Shown one piece after another: positions 41,221-51,400 of a stretch of DNA of 64,000 bases; the stretch's first letter is position 1, and every line of letters begins with the position of its first letter. The position numbers and the translations under genes are program-made. The DNA lies in the NCBI GenBank assembly GCA_902826685.1, contig CADEFT010000027.1, positions 1 through 64,000 on the forward strand, in the 5' to 3' direction. The notes below the pieces were generated by a model. That model was not told where the DNA came from. It saw only the letters and a program-made list of their open reading frames with translations, and made no database searches. The stretch is from an uncultured Acidobacteriota bacterium (GTDB lineage Bacteria; Acidobacteriota; Terriglobia; Bryobacterales; Bryobacteraceae).

Positions 41221-42693
41221 ATGCCCGCCGCCATCGACACTTCCTTCTTCGGCCATCCCAAGGGACTCTCCACGCTGTTCTTCATCGAGCTGTGGGAGCG
41301 ATGGGGCTACTACGGGATGCGATCGCTGCTGATCCTGTTCATGACGTCATCGGCGGCCGACGGCGGCCTGGGCTTCGACGTCGCCAAGGCGAGTGCGATT
41401 TACGGGCTCTACACCGCCATGGTCTACATGGCCTCGCTGCCCGGCGGCTGGATTGCCGATCGCATCCTGGGCCAGCGCCGCGCCGTCCTGATCGGCGGCG
41501 TGATCATCACCGCCGGCTACTTCCTCATCGCCTTTCCGGCCTCGGCCGCCTTCTATGGCGGCCTCACGCTGGTGGTGGTGGGGACGGGCCTGCTCAAGCC
41601 GAATGCCTCCACCATCGTCGGGCAGCTATACGAAGAAGGCGATACGCGGCGCGATGCCGGCTTCTCCATCTTCTATATGGGCATCAACACGGGCGCCTTC
41701 GTGGCACCGCTCGCCTGCGGCTGGGTGGCGCGCTTCTATGGCTGGCGCGCGGGACTCGCCCTGGCGGCGGCGGGCATGCTGCTGGGCATCCTGCAGTTTT
41801 CCCTTGGCGGCTCGCGATTGGGCAGCGCCGGCCTCCACCCGGTTCCGGTTTCCGCCGCCGAGGATCGCCAGCAGCGCCGCCTGTTTGTCCGGGTGCTGCT
41901 CGGCACCGTCGCCGCCGCCATCCTGCTGTTCGCCCTCGACGCTACCGGCGTCCTTGCCCTCACCGCGCAAACGCTGAACGGCATCGCGGGCACGGGTCTC
42001 ACCATCCTCACGATCGGGCTGTTCGGATGGATGCTGCTGGCCGCCAACTGGTCCCCCGAAGAGCGCAAGCGGATCATCGTCATCGCGGTGCTGTTCCTCG
42101 CCTCCACGTTGTTCTGGTCGGTATTCGAACAGGCGGGCTCGACACTAAATCTGTTCGCGGCGCGCAGCACCGATACGACTCTGCTCGGATGGGAATATCC
42201 CGCCAGTTGGTTCCAATCGGTCAACGGCTTTTTCATCGTGGCTCTCGCGCCTGTTTTTGCGTGGCTATGGCTGAAGCTTGGCCCACGCGATCCGTCTAGC
42301 CCCACCAAGTTCTCTTTGGCGCTGGTGCAGGCCGGACTCGGCTTTCTCATTCTCGCCGCTGGAGCGATGCTCGCCGCCAACGGAACCAAAGTCAGTCCGA
42401 TGTGGCTGGTCGTCACTTATTTCCTTCATACAACGGGCGAGCTTTGCCTGAGCCCGGTCGGCCTTTCCGCGTTCACCAAGCTGGCACCGGCGCGCGTGGG
42501 CGGATTCATGATGGGAGTCTGGTTTCTCTCCATCTCGCTCGGCAACTACCTGGGAGGGCGCATGGCGGCCCTCTATGAAGCCATGCCGCTGCCGCAACTG
42601 CTCGGATCGGTCGGTGCCTTCGCGGTCGCCGCCGGACTCGTGCTCGCGCTGCTGGTCAGACCGATGGTCCGTCTCATGGGAGCCGTAAGGTAA
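41221..42693 (+). CDS. POT/PTR-family peptide transporter
   Basis: The 490-aa membrane protein of the major facilitator superfamily has the POT signature FFIELWERWGYYGMR, the second POT motif FSIFYMGINTGAFVAP and about 12-14 helices. POT proteins import di- and tripeptides with protons. The ATG at 41221 starts homology. The stop and the next start overlap as TAATG, placing it in one operon with an M24 peptidase, which would hydrolyse imported peptides, consistent with a peptide-scavenging role. Confidence 0.92.
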   Translation: MPAAIDTSFFGHPKGLSTLFFIELWERWGYYGMRSLLILFMTSSAADGGLGFDVAKASAIYGLYTAMVYMASLPGGWIADRILGQRRAVLIGGVIITAGYFLIAFPASAAFYGGLTLVVVGTGLLKPNASTIVGQLYEEGDTRRDAGFSIFYMGINTGAFVAPLACGWVARFYGWRAGLALAAAGMLLGILQFSLGGSRLGSAGLHPVPVSAAEDRQQRRLFVRVLLGTVAAAILLFALDATGVLALTAQTLNGIAGTGLTILTIGLFGWMLLAANWSPEERKRIIVIAVLFLASTLFWSVFEQAGSTLNLFAARSTDTTLLGWEYPASWFQSVNGFFIVALAPVFAWLWLKLGPRDPSSPTKFSLALVQAGLGFLILAAGAMLAANGTKVSPMWLVVTYFLHTTGELCLSPVGLSAFTKLAPARVGGFMMGVWFLSISLGNYLGGRMAALYEAMPLPQLLGSVGAFAVAAGLVLALLVRPMVRLMGAVR

Positions 42694-43871
42694 TGCCAAT
42701 ACCCCTCGCTGAAATTCAAGCGGCGCTGGCCGATGCCGATCTCGACGGCTGGCTGTTCTACGATCATCATTTCCGCGATCCGTTGGCCTACAGCATCCTG
42801 CGCTTTGAAGCGCCGCGCACACCTTCGCGCCGGTGGTATTACTTCATCCCGCGCTCGGGTGAGCCGCGGCGTCTGGTGCATCGAGTGGAGCCGGCCATGC
42901 TCGATGCGCTGCCCGGCGGCAAGTCGGTCTATTCGGGATGGAACACGCTGCGGGAAAGCCTGCCGCGAATCCTGGACGGGGCGCGGCGGATCGCCATGCA
43001 GCATTCGCCCAATTGCGAGATTCCGTATGTCGCCATGGTCGATGCCGGCACCATCGATCTCATTCGCGGCTTTGGCCTGGAAGTGGCTTCCTCCGCCGAC
43101 CTGGTGCAGCACTTCGAGGCTCGCTGGTCTGAGGATCAACTGGAATCGCATCTCGAAGCCGGGCGCCGCGTGGACGCCATCCGCCGCGCCGCGTTCGACC
43201 GGATCAAGGAAGCCCTCGCCGCAGCCAGAACGGCTACCGAGTTTGAGATCGCCCAGTTCATTCGCGACCGCTTCGAGGCCAACGGCCTGTTCACCGATCA
43301 CGGCCCCATCGTGGCCGTCAACGCCAATGCGTCCAACCCGCACTACGAACCGTCGCCATCGAACGAAACGCCTATTCGCCCCGGCGATCTGGTGCTCATC
43401 GACATGTGGGCGAAGCTGACCCAGCCGCAGTCGGTTTACTACGACATCACCTGGACCGGATATGGCGGAACGAACCCACCGGCCGACATACTCAATGTCT
43501 TCGAAATCGTTCGGAAGGCGCGAACGGCCGGTAGCGATTTCGTCAAAGCCGCCATTGCCGCCCGCCAGACGGTGAGCGGCTATCAGGTGGACGACGCGGT
43601 GCGCGGCGTCATCGAAGCGGCGGGCTTCGGCGAATTCTTCGTCCATCGCACGGGCCACTCCATCGGGCAGGAAGTGCATGGCAACGGAGCGAACATGGAT
43701 AATCTCGAAAGCCACGATACGCGCCGCCTGATCGCGCGCACGTGCTTCTCCATCGAGCCCGGCGTCTATCTGCCCGCCTTCGGCATCCGCTCGGAAGTCA
43801 ATTGCTACATTGGAGAGAACTCCGCCATGGTGACCGGGGAAGAACAGGATCGGTTGTTGCTGCTTTCATGA
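42693..43871 (+). CDS. M24 family metallopeptidase (Xaa-Pro aminopeptidase type)
   Basis: The 392-aa protein has a creatinase-like N-terminal domain and the pita-bread catalytic domain with the five ligand positions visible as LIDMWA, YYDITW, HRTGHSIGQEVHG, SIEPGVYLP and IRSEVNCYI. It would remove N-terminal residues from peptides with proline at position two. It is coupled to the POT transporter (TAATG) and its stop overlaps the next gene by four bases (ATGA). No signal peptide, so it acts in the cytoplasm. Confidence 0.9.
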   Translation: MPIPLAEIQAALADADLDGWLFYDHHFRDPLAYSILRFEAPRTPSRRWYYFIPRSGEPRRLVHRVEPAMLDALPGGKSVYSGWNTLRESLPRILDGARRIAMQHSPNCEIPYVAMVDAGTIDLIRGFGLEVASSADLVQHFEARWSEDQLESHLEAGRRVDAIRRAAFDRIKEALAAARTATEFEIAQFIRDRFEANGLFTDHGPIVAVNANASNPHYEPSPSNETPIRPGDLVLIDMWAKLTQPQSVYYDITWTGYGGTNPPADILNVFEIVRKARTAGSDFVKAAIAARQTVSGYQVDDAVRGVIEAAGFGEFFVHRTGHSIGQEVHGNGANMDNLESHDTRRLIARTCFSIEPGVYLPAFGIRSEVNCYIGENSAMVTGEEQDRLLLLS

Positions 43872-45451
43872 GGCGCCTCGCATTGTTCGTTCTGTTGGCG
43901 GCCGCCGCGCCGGCCCAGAACATCGTCAAGCTTTCAGACACCGCCGAAATCGAATTCATCAGTCCCTCCTGCGTGCGCGTCGCGCGCGGCAAACTCGCCA
44001 AGCGTTCAGCCATCACCACGGACACGGTAACCAAGCGCAGCACCGAGACGGGCTTTGAAGCGAAATTTGAAACCGAGGAACTGGTGGTGCAGTTCGACAG
44101 CCGCTCCGGTTTGCTTTCCATCTTCGTGCCCGGCGGCTTGAACCTGTTCAAGGAAACGGCCGCCACCATCGAAGCGTTGGATCTGGAGATTCGCTCGAGT
44201 GAGCGCTTCTACGGCTTCGGCGCCAGGCACCAGCCGGGGCTCGACGCTCGCGGGCTCACGCTGACGCCCACCGCGCCATTCTTTATCTCCAGCCGTGGCT
44301 ATGCGTTCTGGATGGCCGCCACACCGGCACCCACGTTCGATATCGGCAAAACCGCGCCCGCGCTGCTACGGGTGTCCGGACACACCGGCGATACCTTCGA
44401 GTACTTCTTTGCCTTTGGTCCCTCGGTGAAAGAAATTTGGGAGGAGCGCAACCGCGTCACCGGCAACATCGAACCGCCGGGCAAGGCCGATCTCGGTCTG
44501 ATCTCCATGCCGCGGCTGCCGCGTGCCGCCACTGCGCTTCCTTCGTCGCCGCTGACGGGAACCGATCTGCTCTGCGCCGAGACGAACGCGCTGATGCACT
44601 CGACGCTTTCCGGCCAGCTTTTGCCCGCTTTCGATCTGGCGCGCTACCGCTCGGCCGGCGACGATACGTTCCGGCGGGCGTTGCGGCTGGGTGTTTTCTC
44701 GCCGCTGGTTTACGACTCGGCGCCCGATCCACTGCCCGGTCCGCGCGCGCAGATGATCGAACAGGCGCGCGCCTGGCGCAGCCGGCTTTCCCACTTCCTG
44801 ATCACCTACGCCGACGAAGCGCGCTATCGCGGCTTCCCCGTTCTGCACTCGCTCACGATGCAGTTTCCGCGCGATCCCCAGGCCGGTCTCGAAGACAAGG
44901 CCTTCATGTTTGGAGACGAGTTTCTGCTGGCGCCCGTCTGTGACGGCGCACCGAGCCGCGAGCTCTATGTCCCGATGGGCAACTGGACCGACTGGAACAC
45001 CAACCGTACGTACCAGGGCCGCCGCCGCACCACTATCGAGACGCCGGCCGACGGCCTGATCGTCCTGGTCAAAAACGGCGCCATCGTCCCACTGGCAGGC
45101 GTGAACAAGGGCGACCCGGTGGAGCTTCACTACTTCCCAAAAAATGGAGGCGAATTCTTTCTGCTCGAGCCCGACGTATCGGATTACTCGCAGGCGCATG
45201 CCGGACCGGCCGCCGGTATCTGGCGCGTGGAAATCGAATCGAAGGTGGCGCGGCGGTATGAATGGGTGATTCACCACTTCGACAAGCCGGCGAAGGTGAA
45301 CGAGCCCGATGGCCCGGCGTTTCGCGAAACCATCGAAGGGGAGGGCCCGCTCGCGCCGCGATCCTGGCGCTATGACGCGGCCAACCGCCAACTGCGCGTC
45401 GGAATCGAGGCGCCCGCGAAATCCGACATCATTGTAAACGTGTCGTTCTGA
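43868..45451 (+). CDS. GH31-family protein with a shortened catalytic barrel
   Basis: The 527-aa secreted protein (signal MRRLALFVLLAAAAPAQ) has GH31 landmarks: FYGFGARHQPG, SRGYAFW, ARYRGFPVLHSL, and the C-terminal FMFGDEFLLAPV with VPMGNWTDWNTN. A full GH31 alpha-glucosidase or xylosidase has about 650-800 residues and the W-x-D-M-N-E nucleophile loop and a second acidic residue. Here about 150 residues of the barrel between SRGYAFW and GVFSPLVYDS are replaced by a short linker, and neither catalytic motif is found. It is probably inactive or has a different role. In the peptide-uptake operon. Confidence 0.8.
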   Translation: MRRLALFVLLAAAAPAQNIVKLSDTAEIEFISPSCVRVARGKLAKRSAITTDTVTKRSTETGFEAKFETEELVVQFDSRSGLLSIFVPGGLNLFKETAATIEALDLEIRSSERFYGFGARHQPGLDARGLTLTPTAPFFISSRGYAFWMAATPAPTFDIGKTAPALLRVSGHTGDTFEYFFAFGPSVKEIWEERNRVTGNIEPPGKADLGLISMPRLPRAATALPSSPLTGTDLLCAETNALMHSTLSGQLLPAFDLARYRSAGDDTFRRALRLGVFSPLVYDSAPDPLPGPRAQMIEQARAWRSRLSHFLITYADEARYRGFPVLHSLTMQFPRDPQAGLEDKAFMFGDEFLLAPVCDGAPSRELYVPMGNWTDWNTNRTYQGRRRTTIETPADGLIVLVKNGAIVPLAGVNKGDPVELHYFPKNGGEFFLLEPDVSDYSQAHAGPAAGIWRVEIESKVARRYEWVIHHFDKPAKVNEPDGPAFRETIEGEGPLAPRSWRYDAANRQLRVGIEAPAKSDIIVNVSF

Positions 45452-45454
45452 TCC

Positions 45455-46207
45455 ATGACCAAAGCTTTGCTAGGCGCGCTTGTTGTGCTCACCACCGCCG
45501 CGGGCGCGCAACAACAGCTTACGCTCTCCCTAGGGACGCTTTACCTGCCCGCGCAGTCGCGTCTTGAAGTCCCGCAGCCACTGGTGATTTTCTTTCACGG
45601 CGCGGGCGGCATCGAAACGGCGGCCGGCGGCAATCGCGGCGCGGTGCTGGCGGTGAATTTTCCCACCAACTCCGATCCTTACGTTTCCACGTTCCTGCCG
45701 CCCGATGCATTTCCGAAGATGATTCGCGAGGCCGAAGCCAAAACGAATCTGAAGTTCGGCCCGTTGACGCTTGGGTGTTTCAGCGCCGGGTGCGGCGCGG
45801 TGCGAACGATTCTGCGGGACGAAGAGGTGTACGGCAAGACCAGGGGCGTGGTGGCCATCGACGGGGTATACGCGGACTTCCAAGGCCGCAACACGCCTTC
45901 GCCGGAGCAGATGGCCGTCTGGCTGAAACTGTCGAAAGACGCCATCGTGGGCCGGAAGCAGTTCGTGCTGACGCATACCGATGTGGAATCGAATGCCTAC
46001 GCCACCGCGCGGCTCACGGCGGATTGGCTGCTCGAGCAGGTGGGCTTGAAGCGCCGCGCCGCCAGGGAGAGCGGGAAGATCGCGGCGCGCACGACAGCCG
46101 AGGCGGGCGGATTTCTGGTCAAAGGCTTCTCGGGCACCGAGTCGCAGCAGCATCTGGGACAACTCAGCCTCATCCCGGAGCTGCTGCGACTCGCCTCCCG
46201 GCGCTGA
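45455..46207 (+). CDS. Exported alpha/beta hydrolase
   Basis: The 250-aa protein has a signal peptide (LLGALVVLTTAAGAQ), an oxyanion-hole motif FFHGAGG and a nucleophile elbow GCFSAGCG (Ser in FSAGC). The Asp is likely in GVYADF; the His near HTDVESN. It is of the PHB-depolymerase/esterase type, with a soluble secreted role. It follows the GH31 gene by three bases and ends convergent with the gene at 46209. Confidence 0.75.
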   Translation: MTKALLGALVVLTTAAGAQQQLTLSLGTLYLPAQSRLEVPQPLVIFFHGAGGIETAAGGNRGAVLAVNFPTNSDPYVSTFLPPDAFPKMIREAEAKTNLKFGPLTLGCFSAGCGAVRTILRDEEVYGKTRGVVAIDGVYADFQGRNTPSPEQMAVWLKLSKDAIVGRKQFVLTHTDVESNAYATARLTADWLLEQVGLKRRAARESGKIAARTTAEAGGFLVKGFSGTESQQHLGQLSLIPELLRLASRR

Positions 46208-46208
46208 T

Positions 46209-47132
46209 CTATTCCGGCCCTTTGCGCATGATGCGCATGGGGGACATCGGCCGGTCGGGTGCCTGTTGAAAATCGCCTGGCACGCGGAACAACGCCGCAT
46301 CCGGTTCCTGCCGCCGCAGATTGCCGATCCGATAGCTCGATTCGCCAAACTGCGGATCGACGGTCTTGGTGTAAATCTCCATCTGCAGTTCCGGCGAATA
46401 CCAGCGCTCGGTGGTCGATACGATGGCCCGGTCGTTGCCGATCTCGCCCACCGGAATCGTAGAGGTTTCGCGCGTCCCCTCCACCATGACGCCTTCCATC
46501 ATCTGGCGTCCCAGGCTTTCCTTCTTACCCTGGCCTTTATCCAGCAATCGGAAAGCCGGCACCGCGGCCGTGAAGGTCCCGGCCGAAGGTTCCACCTTCA
46601 CCCCTTTCACGGCGACGTGAACTTCCTGTTCGATCGATTGCGTCACGCCCGCCTCCACTTTGGTGCCCCGCATTGACGCTGCCTGTCCGCCGCGCACCTT
46701 GCGGTAAGTCTTGGCGTTCATATCGAGCAGGTACACTTCCTTGGCCGCCGGATCGGTGATGGTGACCATGTGCGGCGCCTCCTGCCCGGCGGTGGCCCAC
46801 GGCCCGATGTGGCCCAGGGTGTTGTCGCGCCGCGTGCGCCCTTCCTTGTCGCGCGCCATCGACGCGGTGTTCTTGTGGACGATGCGGGTGCCATCGGCCA
46901 GAGTGCGCACCATCTCGGTGGTCGAATCCGCGCTGTAGGGCTGCCCCTTCACGACGGCGCCCGCCGCGAAATCGCTAACCGAAAAAAACTGCATCGTGTG
47001 GGCGGGACCGGCCTCGCCGGCCGCGACCACCACGTCGTGAATCACCCGTTCCCCCCTTGCCTGCCCCGGCACCTGTCCATATATTGAGCCGGCCGCGGCC
47101 AGCCCCGCGGCCAATGTGAATTCCAGCCTCAT
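46209..47132 (-). CDS. Exported protein of unknown function in an ECF operon
   Basis: The 307-aa protein has a signal peptide (LEFTLAAGLAAAGSIYGQ) and a beta-rich body with YLLDMNAKTYRKVRGG and RWYSPELQMEIYTKTVDPQFGE. It resembles acidobacterial secreted proteins that follow ECF sigma/anti-sigma pairs, but no domain was recognised. ATG 47132 overlaps the anti-sigma stop by four bases, so it is likely under the control of that sigma factor. Confidence 0.72.
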   Translation of the reverse strand: MRLEFTLAAGLAAAGSIYGQVPGQARGERVIHDVVVAAGEAGPAHTMQFFSVSDFAAGAVVKGQPYSADSTTEMVRTLADGTRIVHKNTASMARDKEGRTRRDNTLGHIGPWATAGQEAPHMVTITDPAAKEVYLLDMNAKTYRKVRGGQAASMRGTKVEAGVTQSIEQEVHVAVKGVKVEPSAGTFTAAVPAFRLLDKGQGKKESLGRQMMEGVMVEGTRETSTIPVGEIGNDRAIVSTTERWYSPELQMEIYTKTVDPQFGESSYRIGNLRRQEPDAALFRVPGDFQQAPDRPMSPMRIMRKGPE

Positions 47133-47683
47133 CGTATGACTCCTTTTGTTTCCAATCGCTGCGACCCGTAAACGAATCGAATTCCCTTCACCAGCCCGTC
47201 TTCACCCAGAAGCACGTCGGCCTTCACCATCCCGTGCGCATTCTCAGGACCCACCGGCAGTCCCAACCGCAACAGCTCGGCGCGCGGCAAATCCATTCGC
47301 ATCACCTGCAGCGTTTCCCGAGGCCGCACCGGCGCTCCATAGCGCACCGGGATAAAGCTCGACACCGTTTCCGTCACCTCGGCGGGCGGTGGAAGCTTCG
47401 GCTCCCGCGGCCAGAACACTCCGGCCACCAGCATGGCAGCCGCGGCGGCCGGAACCGCCCAAGTCAGCCAGCGCCGCCGGCCGCGCCGCGCGAACTCCTT
47501 CATCACGGCGATTTCCACGGCCCTCGACGGACCGGTTGTCATTGGCTCCACCGCCATCTCGCGCAGAACCGCGTCGAGCGAGCGCCCGGCCTCCAGCCAC
47601 GCCGCGCATTCGGGGCATTGGCGCGCGTGCGCTTCCGCTTCGGCCCGATCGCGCGCGGCTTCCCTCACCCATGCACAACTCAT
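47129..47683 (-). CDS. Zinc-finger anti-sigma factor
   Basis: The 184-aa protein has a zf-HC2 type motif at its N-terminus: H19, C23 and C26 (AHARQCPECAAW), a helix at about 72-91 (WLTWAVPAAAAAMLVAGVFW) and a periplasmic domain with VRPRETLQVMRMD. It should hold the neighbouring ECF sigma factor at the membrane. ATG 47683 overlaps the sigma stop by four bases (ATGA); an upstream in-frame extension lies inside the sigma gene and is rejected. Confidence 0.85.
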   Translation of the reverse strand: MSCAWVREAARDRAEAEAHARQCPECAAWLEAGRSLDAVLREMAVEPMTTGPSRAVEIAVMKEFARRGRRRWLTWAVPAAAAAMLVAGVFWPREPKLPPPAEVTETVSSFIPVRYGAPVRPRETLQVMRMDLPRAELLRLGLPVGPENAHGMVKADVLLGEDGLVKGIRFVYGSQRLETKGVIR

Positions 47684-48225
47684 ACTTTGGCCCTGACCTT
47701 TCGTGCCTGACACTTTTCCAGAAGCAGCGCCCGCGCGCGGTGCAGCCGCGACCGCACCGTGCCCACCGGACAGTCGAGCATCCTGGCCACGTCTTTGTAA
47801 TCCATTTCTTCCATCTCGCAAAGCAGGACGACTTCGCGGTAGGCCGGCGGCAGCGAGTCGATCGCGTGACGGATTTGCTCGAAGCCGGGCATGGCGTCCG
47901 GCAGGGTGACCGGCACCGATGGCGCATCTTCTAATTCAACGTATAGCCGTTCCCTACGTAATACCCGCAGCGTTTCATGACGCGCGATTCCTAAAAGGTA
48001 GTGGCGCAATTCGCCCCGCCCGGCGTCAAAACGACTCAATCCGCGAATGAGGATAAAAAAGACTTCCTGTGTAATTTCGTCCGCCAGATCGGAACGGAAA
48101 GTCATAGCTCTCGCGAACCGATAGACTTTAAGGTGGTGGCGATGGTACAGGAACTGAAAGGCAACTTGCGATCCTCGCGAGGCCGCCAGCACCAGTTCCT
48201 GATCGCTCGAATCACCGCTTAGCAT
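47680..48225 (-). CDS. ECF-type RNA polymerase sigma factor
   Basis: The 181-aa protein has sigma region 2 (about 15-85, DLADEITQEVFFILIRGLSRF and HYLLGIARHETLR) and region 4 (about 120-172, LPPAYREVVLLCEMEEMDYKD...GTVRSRLHRAR). First gene of sigma, anti-sigma and secreted-protein operon. It is divergent from the OmpA-like gene at 48425 across a 199-base gap. Confidence 0.92.
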   Translation of the reverse strand: MLSGDSSDQELVLAASRGSQVAFQFLYHRHHLKVYRFARAMTFRSDLADEITQEVFFILIRGLSRFDAGRGELRHYLLGIARHETLRVLRRERLYVELEDAPSVPVTLPDAMPGFEQIRHAIDSLPPAYREVVLLCEMEEMDYKDVARMLDCPVGTVRSRLHRARALLLEKCQARKVRAKV

Positions 48226-48316
48226 TCGAATCCTTGATAAACGTTTGCCTCTGAGTAGTATTGTCAGCCACGGGCAAAAAGGTTCCGAAATTTATGGCCT
48301 GAATTGGCCGTTCGAT

Positions 48317-48325
48317 TGCTATACT
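48317..48325 (+). promoter_or_regulatory. Extended -10 promoter element upstream of the OmpA-like gene
   Basis: TGCTATACT has the TGn extension and a near-consensus -10 hexamer (TATACT at 48320-48325). Transcription would start near 48332, leaving a leader of about 90 bases. The leader has a CCATGG-CACA-CCGTGG type repeat and an AU-rich CCTTA/TAAGG repeat just before the GGAGG ribosome-binding site (48417-48421). This lies in the 199-base divergent region. Confidence 0.45.
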
Positions 48326-48424
48326 GCGAATCAGAGTCACGAGTCGGAAAAGAAATTCCATGGCACACCGTGGCCATAAAGTGACAGTGCTCGCCCCTTA
48401 AAATATATAAGGTATGGAGGAAAA

Positions 48425-51400
48425 ATGCGTTCACGCATGAGCCAGCGTCTTTTGGCTGCTTTATTTCTGACGTCTTTTGCCTATGGTCAGGGTCTGGAGA
48501 CGACAGCATCCAAGGATGATTGGGAGGAGATCAACTTCGAGTATGGCTCCTCGGTTTTGGTGGATGGCTATCCCACCCTTTTGAAGCTCGCCGAACTGCT
48601 GAAGGCGTTCCCGGCGTATAAGGTGAAGCTGGTGGGCCATGGCGACGACCGTGGCTCGGATCGCAGCAACGACAAGCTGGGTGCGCAGCGTGCCAACACG
48701 GTCAAGGAATTTCTGACCAAGTATGGCGCCAACCCCGGCCAGATCGATGCGCAAACGGCTGGCAAGCGCCGCCCCAAGGTGAGCGGACGGTCGCCGGAAG
48801 CGCGTTTTCTCAACCGTCGTGTCGATGCCGCCGTTACCGACGGCCAGGGCCGGGTGGTGGGATCGGGTAGTGTAGCCGACGCCATTCGCGCCATGCAGGG
48901 ACAGGCGGGCGCGGGCGGTCCCGGTGGAGCGGGTGGCCCTGGCGGCGCCGGTGCGGGCGCGGGTGCGCGTGCCGCCGACGACGCTGTGCTGAAGCGCCTG
49001 GACAAGCTCGACGAGATTGCGAACATGCTGCGGGATCTCAAGAAAGAGAATGACGATCTCAAGCGTGAGCTCGATGCCTTGAAGAACAGCCAGGCGGCGT
49101 CGCAGACGGCGATGCAGAACGAGTTGAAGAATCTGCCCAAGCCGCTATCGGCCTCCGAGATGCAAACCATCACGGAGAAGACGGCCAACGACGCGATCCT
49201 CAAGAATCGCATGCCGCGCTTCCAGATGCTCGGCATGAACGCCGGCGTCGATGACGCGGGCAAACTGACCTTCACCGGCAGCGGCCGTTACTTTGCGCCC
49301 ATCAACAAGCACTTCGCCCTGCAAGCCCAGGGTGAGTATCTCTATTTCCGCGACCGCAAGGAAGGCCAATTCGACATCGGTATGGTCAATCGCATCGGAA
49401 GCTTTCAGACCGGCCTGTTCGGCAGCTTCAAGAACGTGCAGTTGAATGAATTCCAGAACGGTGGAACGCTTGGCCAGGGCTCGGCGGTATTCGATTACAT
49501 CTTCAAGCAGGGCAAGGTCGGGTTGTTTGGATCCAAGGCGTTTCTCGATAACCGTCTGATCGCCCGCAACTCCATCGCCCGCACTCTCGAAATCCAGACG
49601 TTGTTGAAAGCGGTGGATCAGATCGGCGGACAGGCGACCCTGGGCGTCTACAAAGACATCTACGCCGAGGGCAACTTCGGCTATCTGAAGAGCTATGGCA
49701 ACGCCGATCGTCCGGGCGGCACGCTGCGCTTCATCTTCCCGTTGAGCGAACAACTCGCGTTCACGCTCGAAGGCGGCATGAACGAAACGTTCCTCGGGCG
49801 CAGCAACAACGGCCGCGTGGTGGCCGGCCTGCGCTTCGGCAACTGGATCCGCCCGAAGGATTATGCCGCGGTGGATCATCCGGTCCCGGCCGACGTGCCC
49901 CGCGTGCGCTATGAGCTGATCACGCGCCGCGTGCGCACCGGCAACGATGCGCCGGTGGCCGATGCCGGTCCGGATCAATTGGGCATCAATCCGGGCGACG
50001 TTACCCTCGACGGCTCCGCCTCCTACGATCCGGAAGGCGATCCGATCACCTATCGCTGGACGCAGGTGGCGGGTCCAGCCGTGTCGATCGCCGGAGCCAG
50101 CACGTCCAGGGCGACCTTCGCCGCGGTGGAAGGGCAGAGCTACGCCTTCCGGCTGACGGTCTCCGACGACCGCAACTCGTCCTCCTCGGCGCGCGTGAAC
50201 GTCACGGTTTCGCGAAATCCGCAGGTTCGCATCACTCGCTTCCAGGCCAATCCGCCTACCATCAACGCCGGCCAGTCTTCGACGCTCACATGGGCGACCG
50301 AGAATGCCGACCAGGTGGTGATCGACGGAATCGGACCGGTGAGCGGCACCTCCACGCAGGTGGCGCCGCTGCAGACCACCACCTACAGATTGACGGCCAG
50401 CAACCGCTTCGGCGCAGTGAACGAGACGGTCACGGTGACCGTGCTGCAGGCGCAGGTGCGCATCCTCAGCTTCACGGCGGCGCCGATGACGATTCGCCCC
50501 GGCGAGTCCACTTCGCTTGCCTGGCAGACCGAGAATGCCGATTCGGTGGAAATCACCAACGTCGGCGGCGTCGCCCAGAACGGCACGCAAACTGTTTCGC
50601 CCACCGAAGACACCACGTATCTGATGACCGCGCGCAACCGCTTCGGCAGCACCACTGCCCAGGTAGCGGTCAAGATCAGTACCGACGGCGAGGCGCCGCG
50701 CATCCTGCGGTTCTCGGTGACCCCCGGCGAGATCGGACGCGGCGAACAGGCGACGTTGTTCTGGCAGGTGGAGAATGCCACCAACGTGAATATCTCGAGC
50801 ATCGGCGCGGTCACCCCGATCGACAGCCGCGAGGTATCGCCGCTCGATACGACCCGCTACATTCTCACGGCCACCAACCGGGCCGGCGAGAGCCGCGCCG
50901 AAGTGACGCTCAACGTCATTCCGCCGGTGCGCATCATCAGCTTCAGCGCCAATCCGCCCACTTCGCCGCGACCGGGTGCACCGGTAGTGCTGTCGTGGAC
51001 GACCGAGGGCGCCTCGGAAGTCGTGCTGGACGGCGTGGGGGCCGTGAGCGCCAATGGCAGCTCAACGGTTTCACCCAACGCCGACACCTCCTACACTCTG
51101 CGTGCGGTGGGCCGCCGCGGCGGCGCCGTCACGGCGCGGGTTGACGTTAAGGTGACGATCGAAGGTCCGGTGGACGGCCGCGCGCCGATCGCCGACGCCG
51201 GTCCGAACCAGATTACGACCAACCGCGAGATCCGGCTCGACGGCACCCGGTCGTTCCATCCGGATGGGCTGGTGATCGGTTACTCCTGGCGCGCCATCGG
51301 GCGCCAGCCGGAGCTGATCCTCGGCGCCGACACGGCCACTCCGACGGTCCGCTTCGCTAACCTGGCCTTTGGCGAGTACGTCTTCGAACTGACGGTCACC

